Assembly: GCF_003340565.1 (NCBI RefSeq)
Contig: NZ_QPLK01000020.1
Location: 22,855 to 86,854 of the forward strand
DNA: 64,000 nucleotides
Origin: Rhodovulum sp. 12E13
GTDB lineage: Bacteria > Pseudomonadota > Alphaproteobacteria > Rhodobacterales > Rhodobacteraceae
Reading direction: 5' to 3'
Notes under the pieces: model-generated
Database searches by the model: none
What the model was told of the DNA's origin: nothing
What the model saw: the letters and a program-made list of their open reading frames with translations, nothing else
Translations under genes and position numbers: made by a program
Shown here: positions 25,701 through 33,254 of the stretch, piece after piece
Layout: every line of letters starts with the position of its first letter
Numbering within the stretch: position 1 is the stretch's first letter

Positions 25701-26053
25701 AGCACCGTGTCGGCCTCCGTCGCCAGGTCCACCAGCTGGTCGGGAAAGGCGAACTCTGCCGCCTGTCCCGCGAGCAGGCTGTCGTCGTAGCCGCGGGCCC
25801 GTGCCGACATCGCGGAGACGAAGAAGCGCGCCCCGTGCTCGGACAGCGCGGCAAGGTGGTCGCGCGCCCTGCCCGTGCCCTGCCCCTCGAGCGAGGCCGC
25901 TGTGTCGGGCGCCAGCAGGTGCACCCCGTCGCCCGCGAGGAACACGCTCACCGCGTGCCCCTTCTTCGCGGCCGTCGCCGCCACGAGCAGGCCGAGCGCC
26001 GCCTTCGTGGCGTCGCCCGGCCCGGTGTGGATATGCACGAGAATGCTCGCCAT
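25691..26053 (-). CDS. DsrE/DsrF-like family protein
   Basis: This 120-residue protein has the DsrE fold pattern: N-terminal strand MASILVHIHTGPGDATKAALGL, then AVSVFLAGDGVHLLAPD, and C-terminal DQLVDLATEADTVLCY. A Cys is the penultimate residue. Relatives handle sulfur or act as small accessory proteins, but the DsrE catalytic Cys cannot be confirmed here. It lies 48 bp downstream of ileS and overlaps the DUF3253 gene. The partner is unknown. Confidence 0.82.
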   Translation of the reverse strand: MASILVHIHTGPGDATKAALGLLVAATAAKKGHAVSVFLAGDGVHLLAPDTAASLEGQGTGRARDHLAALSEHGARFFVSAMSARARGYDDSLLAGQAAEFAFPDQLVDLATEADTVLCY

Positions 26054-26101
26054 GCCGTCCTCCCCCTCTCGATCGCGGGGGAGGCTAACACGCCCCGCCC
26101 G

Positions 26102-29095
26102 TCAGGTCAGCGCCGCGTCGCACCGGCCACAGACGCCGGGATGCGCGTGGTGGCCCACGTCGGGAAGCACCTTCCAGCAGCGCTGGCACTTCGCCCCCTC
26201 GGCGGGGGCCGCCACCACCGCCACGTCCGGCACGTCGGGCAGCGCGAACGCCTCGTCGGGGGCCGGCTCGGTCGAGATGCGCATGTCGCTGACGATGCAG
26301 AGATCGGCAAAGGTCTCTCGGTCGATCAGGCCCGCCACCTCCTCGGTCACATAGACATGCGGCGCGGCCTCGAGCGAGGCGCCGATCCTCCCCGCCTGCC
26401 GCTCGATCTCGAGCGCCCCGGTCACCACGCGCCGCACCTGCCGCACCTTCTCCATCCGCGCGGCCAGCGCGTCGTCGCGCCACGCCACGGGCGTCGCCGG
26501 CATGTCCTGCAGGTGCACCGACGATCCCTCGCCGGGGAACCGCTCGAGCCACACCTCTTCCATGGTGAAGACGAGCATCGGCGCAAGCCACGTCACGAGC
26601 CGGTGGAACAGCGCGTCGAGCACCGTCAGGCAGGCCCGGCGGCGGAGCGACTCGGCCGCGTCGCAATAGAGCGCGTCCTTGCGGATGTCGAAATAGTAGG
26701 CCGACAGATCGACCGTGGCGAAGGTGAAGACGCGCGTCCACACCTCCTGGAAGTCGTAGGCGGCGTAGCGCGCCCGCACCTCGCGGTCGAGCGCCTCGAG
26801 CCGGTGCAGGATCGACCGCTCGAGATCGGGCATTTCGGCCGGCTCGACCCGCAGCGCCTCGTCCCAGTGCGCCAGCGCGCCGAGGATGAACCGCATCGTG
26901 TTGCGCAGGCGGCGATAGCTGTCGGCCGTGCCCTTGAGGATCTCCTTCCCGATCCGCAGGTCGCCCGTATAGTCCGACTGCGCCACCCAGAGCCGCAGGA
27001 TGTCGGCGCCATATTGCTTCTGCACGTCCTCGGGCGCGACCGTGTTGCCCTTGGACTTCGACATCTTCTCGCCCTTCTCGTCGAGCGTGAAGCCGTGGGT
27101 CAGCACGCCGCGATAGGGGGCGCGGCCCTTGGTGCCGCAGGCCTGCAGCATAGAGGAATGGAACCAGCCGCGGTGCTGGTCGGTCCCTTCGAGGTAGAGA
27201 TCGGCGATGCCGTCTTCCGTGCCGTCCTCGCGGTCGCGAAGCACGAAGGCGTGGGTCGAGCCTGAATCGAACCACACGTCGAGGATGTCGAAGACCTGGG
27301 TATAGGCGTCGGGGTCGTGATCGGTGCCGAGGAACCGGGCCTTGGCGCCCGGCGCATACCACGCATCCGCCCCTTCCGCCTCGAAGGCCGCGACGATGCG
27401 GGCGTTCACGGCCGGGTCGCGCAACAGGAAGTCGGCGTCGTCGGGCCTGGCCCCGTTCTTCACGAAGCAGGTGAGCGGCACGCCCCAGGCGCGCTGGCGC
27501 GAGAGCACCCAGTCGGGGCGGTTCTCGATCATCGAATACAGGCGGTTGCGGCCCGAGGGCGGTGTCCACGTCACCAGCTCGTCGATCGAGCGCAGCGCGC
27601 GGGCGCGGATCGTGTCGCCGTAGTCGCCCATCCCGTCGTCGAGCTTGTGGTCGATGGCGGCGAACCATTGCGGCGTGTTGCGGAAGATCAGCGGCGCCTT
27701 GGAGCGCCACGAATGCGGGTAGGAGTGCTTGAGCCGTCCGCGCGCAATCAGCGCGCCCGCGCCCACCAGCGCCTCGATCACCCGCTTGTTGGCGTCGCCC
27801 TCCCTGCCCTTGTGGTCGAAGATCTTCGCGCCCCCGAAGAGCGGCAGGTCGGGGCGGAAGGAGCCGTCTTCCAGCACGTTGTGCGTCATCTTGAGGCCGT
27901 GGCGCTGGCCGAGCGCGTAGTCGTCGGCGCCGTGGGAGGGCGCGGTGTGGACGAAGCCAGTGCCCGCCTCGTCGGTCACGTGCTCGCCCGGCAGCATGGG
28001 CACGTCGTAATCCCACTCGTCCTGCCCGCCCTCGACGCCGCGCAGGGGATGGGCCATGGCGAGGCCGGCGAGCTCGTTGGCCGAGACGTCGCGCAGGCGC
28101 CGCCACTGGCCGTCGTCGAGCCGGGCCTTCACCATCGTCTCCTCGGCCAGCGCGTCGGCCAGCAGGTAGCGGTCGCCCACCCTGGCCCAGCACTCCTCGG
28201 GCGTGCCCGTGACCTCGTAGAGGCCGTAGGACAGGTCGGGGTTGAAGGCGACGGCGCGGTTCTGCGGGATCGTCCAGGGCGTCGTCGTCCAGATGACGAC
28301 CGACGCACCGTCGAGATCGCCGAGCGCCTCGACCCGGCCCGCGACAACGCCCTCGCCCTTGACGAGGGGCTCGGTACGCCGGTCCGAGAGGACAGGGAAC
28401 TTCACCCACACCGTGTGCGACTGGTGCTCGTGGTATTCCACCTCCGCCTCGGCCAGCGCGGTCTTTTCCACGACCGACCACATCACCGGCTTCGAGCCCT
28501 GATAGAGGGTGCCGTTCATCAGGAAGGTCATGAATTCCGACGCGATGACCGCCTCGGCGTGATAGTCCATCGTCAGGTAGGGACGCTCCCAGCAGCCGGT
28601 GACGCCGAGCCGCTTGAACTCCTGCCGCTGGATGTCGATCCAGCCCTCGGCGAAACGCCGGCATTCCTGGCGGAAGGCGACGACGTCGACCTCGTCCTTG
28701 TCCTGCCCCTTGGCCCGATACTGCTCCTCGATCTTCCACTCGATCGGCAGGCCGTGACAGTCCCATCCGGGGATGTAGCGCGCGTCGCGCCCCATCATCT
28801 GCTGGGAGCGCACCACCATGTCCTTGAGCACCTTGTTCAGGGCGTGCCCGATATGGAGGTGGCCGTTGGCATAGGGCGGGCCGTCATGCAGCGTGAAGGG
28901 CTGCCGCCCCCCGGCGCGCTCGCGCAGACGGTCGTAGATGCCGATCCGCTCCCACCGCTCGAGCCAGGCGGGCTCGCGGGCGGGCAGCCCGGCGCGCATC
29001 GGAAAGTCGGTGCGCGGCAGGAACAGCGTGTCCTTGTAATCGGGGGCGTCGGTCTCGGTGTCGGGTCCGGTCGGGGCGGTCGTGTGGGCGCACAT
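26102..29095 (-). CDS. ileS: isoleucyl-tRNA synthetase
   Basis: This 997-residue class Ia synthetase charges tRNA-Ile. The HIGH motif lies in YANGHLHIGHALNKVLKD near residue 80. The editing domain (CP1) includes VIWTTTPWTIPQNRAV. The KMSKS loop is EKMSKSKGNTVAPED around residue 625. The C-terminal zinc finger has CQRCWKVL and CGRCDAAL. Length is slightly above the usual 930-960, with extra N-terminal residues before KDTLFLPRTDFPMR. A candidate promoter lies about 150 bp upstream. The DsrE and DUF3253 genes follow on the same strand. Confidence 0.98.
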   Translation of the reverse strand: MCAHTTAPTGPDTETDAPDYKDTLFLPRTDFPMRAGLPAREPAWLERWERIGIYDRLRERAGGRQPFTLHDGPPYANGHLHIGHALNKVLKDMVVRSQQMMGRDARYIPGWDCHGLPIEWKIEEQYRAKGQDKDEVDVVAFRQECRRFAEGWIDIQRQEFKRLGVTGCWERPYLTMDYHAEAVIASEFMTFLMNGTLYQGSKPVMWSVVEKTALAEAEVEYHEHQSHTVWVKFPVLSDRRTEPLVKGEGVVAGRVEALGDLDGASVVIWTTTPWTIPQNRAVAFNPDLSYGLYEVTGTPEECWARVGDRYLLADALAEETMVKARLDDGQWRRLRDVSANELAGLAMAHPLRGVEGGQDEWDYDVPMLPGEHVTDEAGTGFVHTAPSHGADDYALGQRHGLKMTHNVLEDGSFRPDLPLFGGAKIFDHKGREGDANKRVIEALVGAGALIARGRLKHSYPHSWRSKAPLIFRNTPQWFAAIDHKLDDGMGDYGDTIRARALRSIDELVTWTPPSGRNRLYSMIENRPDWVLSRQRAWGVPLTCFVKNGARPDDADFLLRDPAVNARIVAAFEAEGADAWYAPGAKARFLGTDHDPDAYTQVFDILDVWFDSGSTHAFVLRDREDGTEDGIADLYLEGTDQHRGWFHSSMLQACGTKGRAPYRGVLTHGFTLDEKGEKMSKSKGNTVAPEDVQKQYGADILRLWVAQSDYTGDLRIGKEILKGTADSYRRLRNTMRFILGALAHWDEALRVEPAEMPDLERSILHRLEALDREVRARYAAYDFQEVWTRVFTFATVDLSAYYFDIRKDALYCDAAESLRRRACLTVLDALFHRLVTWLAPMLVFTMEEVWLERFPGEGSSVHLQDMPATPVAWRDDALAARMEKVRQVRRVVTGALEIERQAGRIGASLEAAPHVYVTEEVAGLIDRETFADLCIVSDMRISTEPAPDEAFALPDVPDVAVVAAPAEGAKCQRCWKVLPDVGHHAHPGVCGRCDAALT

Positions 29096-29468
29096 GGGGC
29101 GGTCCTTCGGAACGGAACGAGAAGGGGGCGGAAGAAAGCGGCGCGCGTCGCGCAGGCACCTTGGCCCGACGCCCGCGCGGGGCGCGATGCCCTCAGGGCG
29201 CCGGGCGGATAATCGCGAGGATCGCCACCCGAAGTCTCATGGGCCGGGGTATAGTGCCGCCGGTGCCGGGGGTAAAGGGGCCGGGCGGGCGCCCGGCGCG
29301 GCGATGCCCCGCCTCGTGCCGCCCTCGCATGGGAAGGGACCCAAGGGCGCGGCTCGCCGCCCGGCTCTCGCCGGCGTCAGCCATCCCGCGCGGGGCAAGA
29401 CCTGCGTCGCGCAAAAGGGTAGCGGGCACCGGAACCGCAACCGCCCGCGCGTGCGCCTGCCCCGGCGA
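29096..29468. other. 373-bp gap between ileS and the bamB-like gene
   Basis: No gene was recognised in this stretch. It holds the probable ileS promoter at 29248-29276. The remainder is GC-rich with open frames on both strands that show no family resemblance. No obvious terminator for the BamB-like gene (stop at 29469, same strand) was found. Confidence 0.6.
29248..29276 (-). promoter_or_regulatory. candidate sigma-70-type promoter for ileS
   Basis: On the minus strand TTTACC (29276-29271), a 17-bp spacer, then TATACC (29253-29248) match the -35 and -10 consensus at four of six positions each. The predicted start would leave an untranslated leader of about 145 nt before the ileS ATG at 29095. 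It stands out in a region with few AT-rich hexamers. It is a pattern match only. Confidence 0.4.
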
Positions 29469-30857
29469 TCAGCGAAAGGCGTGCAGGCGTCCGTTGGCGC
29501 TGACGACGTAGAGCGTTCCGCCGACCACGACCGGGTTGGTCGTCGCGCCCCCGCGGATCGGGGTGCTGCCGACGAGGCTGCCGTCGCGCGGGTCGAACGC
29601 GCGGATCGCCCCGTCGCTTCCCGCCACCAGCAGCCGATCACCGGCCAGAACCGGCCCGTAATGGGCGAAGACGGCCTGCCGCCGCCGGAACCGGTCGCTC
29701 TGGAAATGGGGCAGATCGACCGCCCAGATGACGCCGCCGTCGGCGCCGTCGAGCCGCACGAGCTGGCCCTGGTCGGTCACCGCGAAGACCGAGCCGCCGA
29801 CCGGCCAGACCGGGCTCATCGCGCCCTCGGTCGCCGTCCAGATACGCTCGCCCGAGCGGGCGTCGAGCGCGGCGATGCGGCCCGCGGGCGAGCCGGCATA
29901 GACGACGCCGCCATCGACCACCGGGTCGCCCGTGATGTCGGAGAAGCCCGCATAGGCCCGGCCCCGGCGCTGGCCCGCCACGGTCGACGACCACACGCGC
30001 ACCCCGCCGCGCTTGAGAGTCGCCACGAGCTCGGCCGAACCGAAGGGGAAGATGGCGAGCCGGTCGGTCACTGCCGGCCCCGCGCCGCCGATGGTCGAAG
30101 AGGGCGACGGCGAACCCGGCAGCTGCCATTCGAGCCGCCCGTTGTCGGCCCGCACGGCGAAGGCGCGGGCGTCGCGCGAGGCGACGTAGACCAGCCCGTC
30201 CGACACGGTGGGCGCACCGTCGACCGGCGCGTCGAAGTCCTGCGTCCAGATCACCGCGCCCGTGGCCGGGTCGAGCGCGTGCAGCGCACCGAATCCGGTG
30301 GTCACGAAGAGCCGCCCGCCCCCATAGGCGAGGCCGCCGCCCGTCGCGTCGCCCGGCTTGTCGGGGGCCGGCACGAGGTCGCGCGACCACAGGGGCTGGC
30401 CGGAGGTGGAATGCGCCATCGCCCGCGCCGCCGAATCGAGCGTGTAGATGCGCCCCTCGGCCACGACCGGGTCGGCAGTGATCGAGGCCCGCCGCCCGTC
30501 ACCCGCGCCGATGGTCGCCGTCCAGACCGGCTGGAGGTTTCCGCCGAGGGCGGGGTGGCGAATGCGATGCGCGGGGGTGCCGTTGCGGTGCGTCCACTCG
30601 GCGTGGTCGACGGTGGCGGGGAGGGTTATGGGCTCGGCCCGGTTGATCTGCGCGTCGGCGGCGGCAGCGGCGCCGGCGTCGACCGTGCCGTCCTCGCCCG
30701 GCAGGCTCGCCTCGAGCGGGGTGCGCACGTCGAAGCGCGCGCCCTGCAGGATCGGCTCCTGCCCGCACGAAGCAAGCAGCATGGCGAGACCGAGCGCGAT
30801 GCCTGCCCCGCCGCGCAGGCGGCCGTGCCTGCGCGCGGCGCCGGTCCCGTTGCGCAT
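29469..30857 (-). CDS. bamB: BamB-like PQQ beta-propeller lipoprotein
   Basis: This 462-residue outer-membrane lipoprotein has a signal sequence ending in the lipobox LLAS-C (MLLASCGQEP). An eight-bladed PQQ-type beta propeller follows, with blade repeats such as GRIYTLDSAARAMAHS, LFVTTGFGALHALDPATG, VYAGSPAGRIAALDARSG and LLVAGSDGAIRAFDPRDG. BamB scaffolds the BAM outer-membrane protein assembly complex. The start at 30857 (MRNGTG) puts the signal helix in place; an in-frame GTG lies at 30899. A YfgM-like gene precedes it by 53 bp, as in the usual yfgM-bamB-der cluster. The der GTPase gene is not present here; ileS follows instead. Confidence 0.88.
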   Translation of the reverse strand: MRNGTGAARRHGRLRGGAGIALGLAMLLASCGQEPILQGARFDVRTPLEASLPGEDGTVDAGAAAAADAQINRAEPITLPATVDHAEWTHRNGTPAHRIRHPALGGNLQPVWTATIGAGDGRRASITADPVVAEGRIYTLDSAARAMAHSTSGQPLWSRDLVPAPDKPGDATGGGLAYGGGRLFVTTGFGALHALDPATGAVIWTQDFDAPVDGAPTVSDGLVYVASRDARAFAVRADNGRLEWQLPGSPSPSSTIGGAGPAVTDRLAIFPFGSAELVATLKRGGVRVWSSTVAGQRRGRAYAGFSDITGDPVVDGGVVYAGSPAGRIAALDARSGERIWTATEGAMSPVWPVGGSVFAVTDQGQLVRLDGADGGVIWAVDLPHFQSDRFRRRQAVFAHYGPVLAGDRLLVAGSDGAIRAFDPRDGSLVGSTPIRGGATTNPVVVGGTLYVVSANGRLHAFR

Positions 30858-30910
30858 GTCGTCCCTGTCCCCCGTCACGCGACCCTCACTCAAGCACACC
30901 TTCTCCCGCC

Positions 30911-31576
30911 TCAGCCGGAACCGGCCTGCGGCAGCTCGCCCCCGAGCGCCACCACCAGCTGCGCGAGGCGCTGTCGCATGCCGGGCGTCACGCCCTGCTC
31001 CAGCAACAGATCGCGCGCCGCCTGAACCGCCGCGTCACGCCGCCCCTCGGCGAGGTGCCCGTAGGCCTGCTGCTCGAGCGCGAGCAGCCGGTAGGGCGCG
31101 CCCGGCGCCGAGAGACGCTCGATCAGCTGGGCGCGTGTCGTGGCATCGACGCCGCCCGACTCGCCCAGCATCACGAGCTTCAGTGCTGCAAGATCGGAAT
31201 AGAGCGTGGGCGCGTCCATATCCTGAGCGAGCGGACGCAGCGCGTCGGCCGCCGCGGACGGCTGCTCGGCCGAAAGCCGCTCGGCGGCCACGAGCAGCGC
31301 CACGAGGTCGCCGGCGCCCCCGTCGACCGGGGCAGCGGCGAGCGCCTCCTGCCTGGACCCGGCATCCTGCGTCTCGAGCGCGGCGAGCAGCGCGTCGCCC
31401 AGCGCCTGCGCCTCTGCCTCGGCCCGCGCCTTGCGCCACTCGTTCGCCGCCGCGCCACCGACGATCGCGACCACGGCCACGACGCCGATCCACGCATATC
31501 GCCGCAGGTATCGGAAGAGCCGCTCTCGGCGGACCTCCTCGGTCACTTCCTCGATGAAGCTGTCGGTCTCGCTCAT
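30911..31576 (-). CDS. YfgM-like single-pass TPR membrane protein
   Basis: This 221-residue protein has a short cytosolic N-terminus (MSETDSFIEEVTEEVRRERL), one membrane helix (YAWIGVVAVVAIVGGAAA, about residues 28-45), and a periplasmic helical repeat domain rich in Ala/Leu (TPR-like, PF09976 type). In E. coli YfgM associates with SecYEG and periplasmic chaperones. The gene stands directly upstream of the bamB-like gene on the same strand, the conserved order. It probably assists envelope protein biogenesis. Confidence 0.85.
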   Translation of the reverse strand: MSETDSFIEEVTEEVRRERLFRYLRRYAWIGVVAVVAIVGGAAANEWRKARAEAEAQALGDALLAALETQDAGSRQEALAAAPVDGGAGDLVALLVAAERLSAEQPSAAADALRPLAQDMDAPTLYSDLAALKLVMLGESGGVDATTRAQLIERLSAPGAPYRLLALEQQAYGHLAEGRRDAAVQAARDLLLEQGVTPGMRQRLAQLVVALGGELPQAGSG

Positions 31577-31901
31577 GCTGCGCCCGGCCCCGGTTGCGTC
31601 CCGCTCCCTACCCCATCGCCCCGCCCGATGCCAGCCCCGCCCGGGCCGGGCCCGGCCGGGGATGCGGCCGCGCGACAGCCCGCCGCCGCGGCGCCTGCCC
31701 GCGGGGCGCGGCCCCGGCCTCGCCCCCGCCACCGGCCCCGCCCCCGACCCCCGGTGCGCGGATGCCGCCCTTTACCTGCGTCAACACACCCTTGGAAAAG
31801 CGTGCGTCGCGGCATAACCTGAACTGGTCGGTTCAGAAATTCATGTTAGGTCTGGCCGGGGCCGGAACCGGCCCGGTTCTTGCGAGGAAGGGGCGCCCCA
31901 C
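31577..31901. other. 325-bp divergent regulatory region
   Basis: No gene is recognised here. The region separates the YfgM-like gene (leftward) from the RND efflux operon (rightward). The left 200 bp are extremely GC-rich and low in complexity. The right part holds a possible TTGGAA element (31792-31797) and a CTGAAC/GTTCAG dyad (31819-31836). Confidence 0.6.
31819..31836. promoter_or_regulatory. candidate operator upstream of the RND efflux operon
   Basis: CTGAAC (31819-31824), six bases, and GTTCAG (31831-31836) form a perfect interrupted palindrome typical of TetR-family operators. It lies about 65 bp before the adaptor gene start and just after a TTGGAA hexamer, so a bound repressor would occlude initiation. 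No TetR-type gene is present in the window, so the regulator would act from elsewhere. Confidence 0.45.
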
Positions 31902-33254
31902 ATGCGCTTGATCTACGGTCTCACGGCGCTTCTGGTCGCCTTCGCCATCTACATGGTGGTGATCCAGCGCGAGGCGCTGCTCGAGTTCGCCGGCCGCGGG
32001 GCCCCCGAAGGAGCACCCCCCGAAGCGACCGAGGCGGCCGACGTTGAGCGCGAGGACGAGACGGCGCTCGGCTCGACCGGAACAGGCGCCTCGGTCATCG
32101 AGGAGGCGCCCGACCGCATTCGCGTCGTCGCCATGCCTTCGCAGGCGCGCGAGATCGACACCGCGGTGCAGCTGCGTGGCCGGACCGAGGCCGCACGCCA
32201 GGTCGAGGTGCAGGCCGAGACGTCGGGGCGCATCGTCAACGCGCCCCTGCGCAAGGGCGCGCTGGTCGAGGCGGGCGACGTGCTCTGCCGGATCGCCCCC
32301 GGCACGCGCGAGGTGGCCCTGGCCGAGGCGCGCGCCCGCCTGCGCGAGGCCCGTGCCCGCATCCCCGAGGCCGCCGCCCGGATCGAGGAGGCCGAGTCGC
32401 GGCTCGCCGAAGCGCAGATCAACGACCGCGCGGCGCAGTCGCTCTCGCAATCGGGCTTCGCCGCCGAGACGCGGGTCGCCGCGGCCGCCGCCGCCGTCTC
32501 GTCGGCCCGCGCGCAGGTCGAGACGGCCCGCGCCGGCCTGGAGGGTGCGCAATCGGCCGTGCAGAGCGCCGAGGCCGCCGTCGCCGCCGCCGAGACCGAG
32601 ATCGAGCGGCTGGCGATCGAGGCGCCCTTCGGCGGGCTTCTGGAAAGCGACACCGCCGAGCTCGGCGCGCTGATGCAGCCCGGGCAGGCCTGCGCCACGG
32701 TGATCCAGCTCGACCCGATCCGCGTCGTAGGCTTCGTGCCCGAGGCGCAGGTGGCACGCGTGGCCCTCGGCGCACAGGCCGTGGCCGAGCTCGTCTCGGG
32801 CCAGCGGGTGACCGGCCGGGTGACCTTCGTCGCCCGCTCGGCCGACCCCCAGACGCGCACCTTCCGCGTCGAGATCACGGCGGAGAACCCCGATCTCGCC
32901 ATACGCGACGGCCAGACCGCCGAGATCGCCATCGCGGCCGACGGGGCCGAGGCGCACCTGCTGCCCGCCTCGGCGCTGACGCTCGACGATTCGGGCCGTC
33001 TCGGCGTGCGGACGGCGCGGGCGGGCGAGGCGGGCGACGTGGCCGCCTTCGTGCCCGTCGAGCTGATCCGCGACACGCCGCGGGGCGTATTGGTCACGGG
33101 GCTCGACGACGAGGTGCGCGTGATCGTGGTGGGGCAGGAATACGTGACCGACGGGGTGCCGATCGAGGTCACCCTGCGCGACGCCGCGCCCGGTGCGCCC
33201 GCGCCCGCGGCCGCCTCGGCCACAGTGAGCGGCGCCGAGGGGGTCACGCAATGA
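31902..33254 (+). CDS. RND efflux periplasmic adaptor (membrane fusion protein)
   Basis: This 450-residue protein links an RND pump to an outer-membrane channel. It has one N-terminal membrane helix (LTALLVAFAIYMVVI). An acidic, low-complexity spacer and a barrel/lipoyl part (AARQVEVQAETSGRIVNAPL) follow. An Ala/Glu/Arg-rich alpha-hairpin runs from about residue 140 to 230. The second lipoyl half is IERLAIEAPFGGLLES, and the beta barrel includes RTFRVEITAENPDLAIRDGQTAEI. No lipobox is present, so it is anchored by the helix. Its stop overlaps the pump gene by four bases (ATGA), and a dyad operator lies upstream. Confidence 0.93.
   Translation: MRLIYGLTALLVAFAIYMVVIQREALLEFAGRGAPEGAPPEATEAADVEREDETALGSTGTGASVIEEAPDRIRVVAMPSQAREIDTAVQLRGRTEAARQVEVQAETSGRIVNAPLRKGALVEAGDVLCRIAPGTREVALAEARARLREARARIPEAAARIEEAESRLAEAQINDRAAQSLSQSGFAAETRVAAAAAAVSSARAQVETARAGLEGAQSAVQSAEAAVAAAETEIERLAIEAPFGGLLESDTAELGALMQPGQACATVIQLDPIRVVGFVPEAQVARVALGAQAVAELVSGQRVTGRVTFVARSADPQTRTFRVEITAENPDLAIRDGQTAEIAIAADGAEAHLLPASALTLDDSGRLGVRTARAGEAGDVAAFVPVELIRDTPRGVLVTGLDDEVRVIVVGQEYVTDGVPIEVTLRDAAPGAPAPAAASATVSGAEGVTQ

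Noticed and set aside
26102..29095. T-box or tRNA-sensing leader upstream of ileS
   Set aside because: No T-box specifier or antiterminator pairing is visible, and T-boxes are rare in alphaproteobacteria. A plain promoter explains the leader better.
27317..29212. 631-codon plus-strand frame antisense to ileS
   Set aside because: Overlaps ileS entirely, no motifs, low-complexity His/Val/Arg-rich translation.
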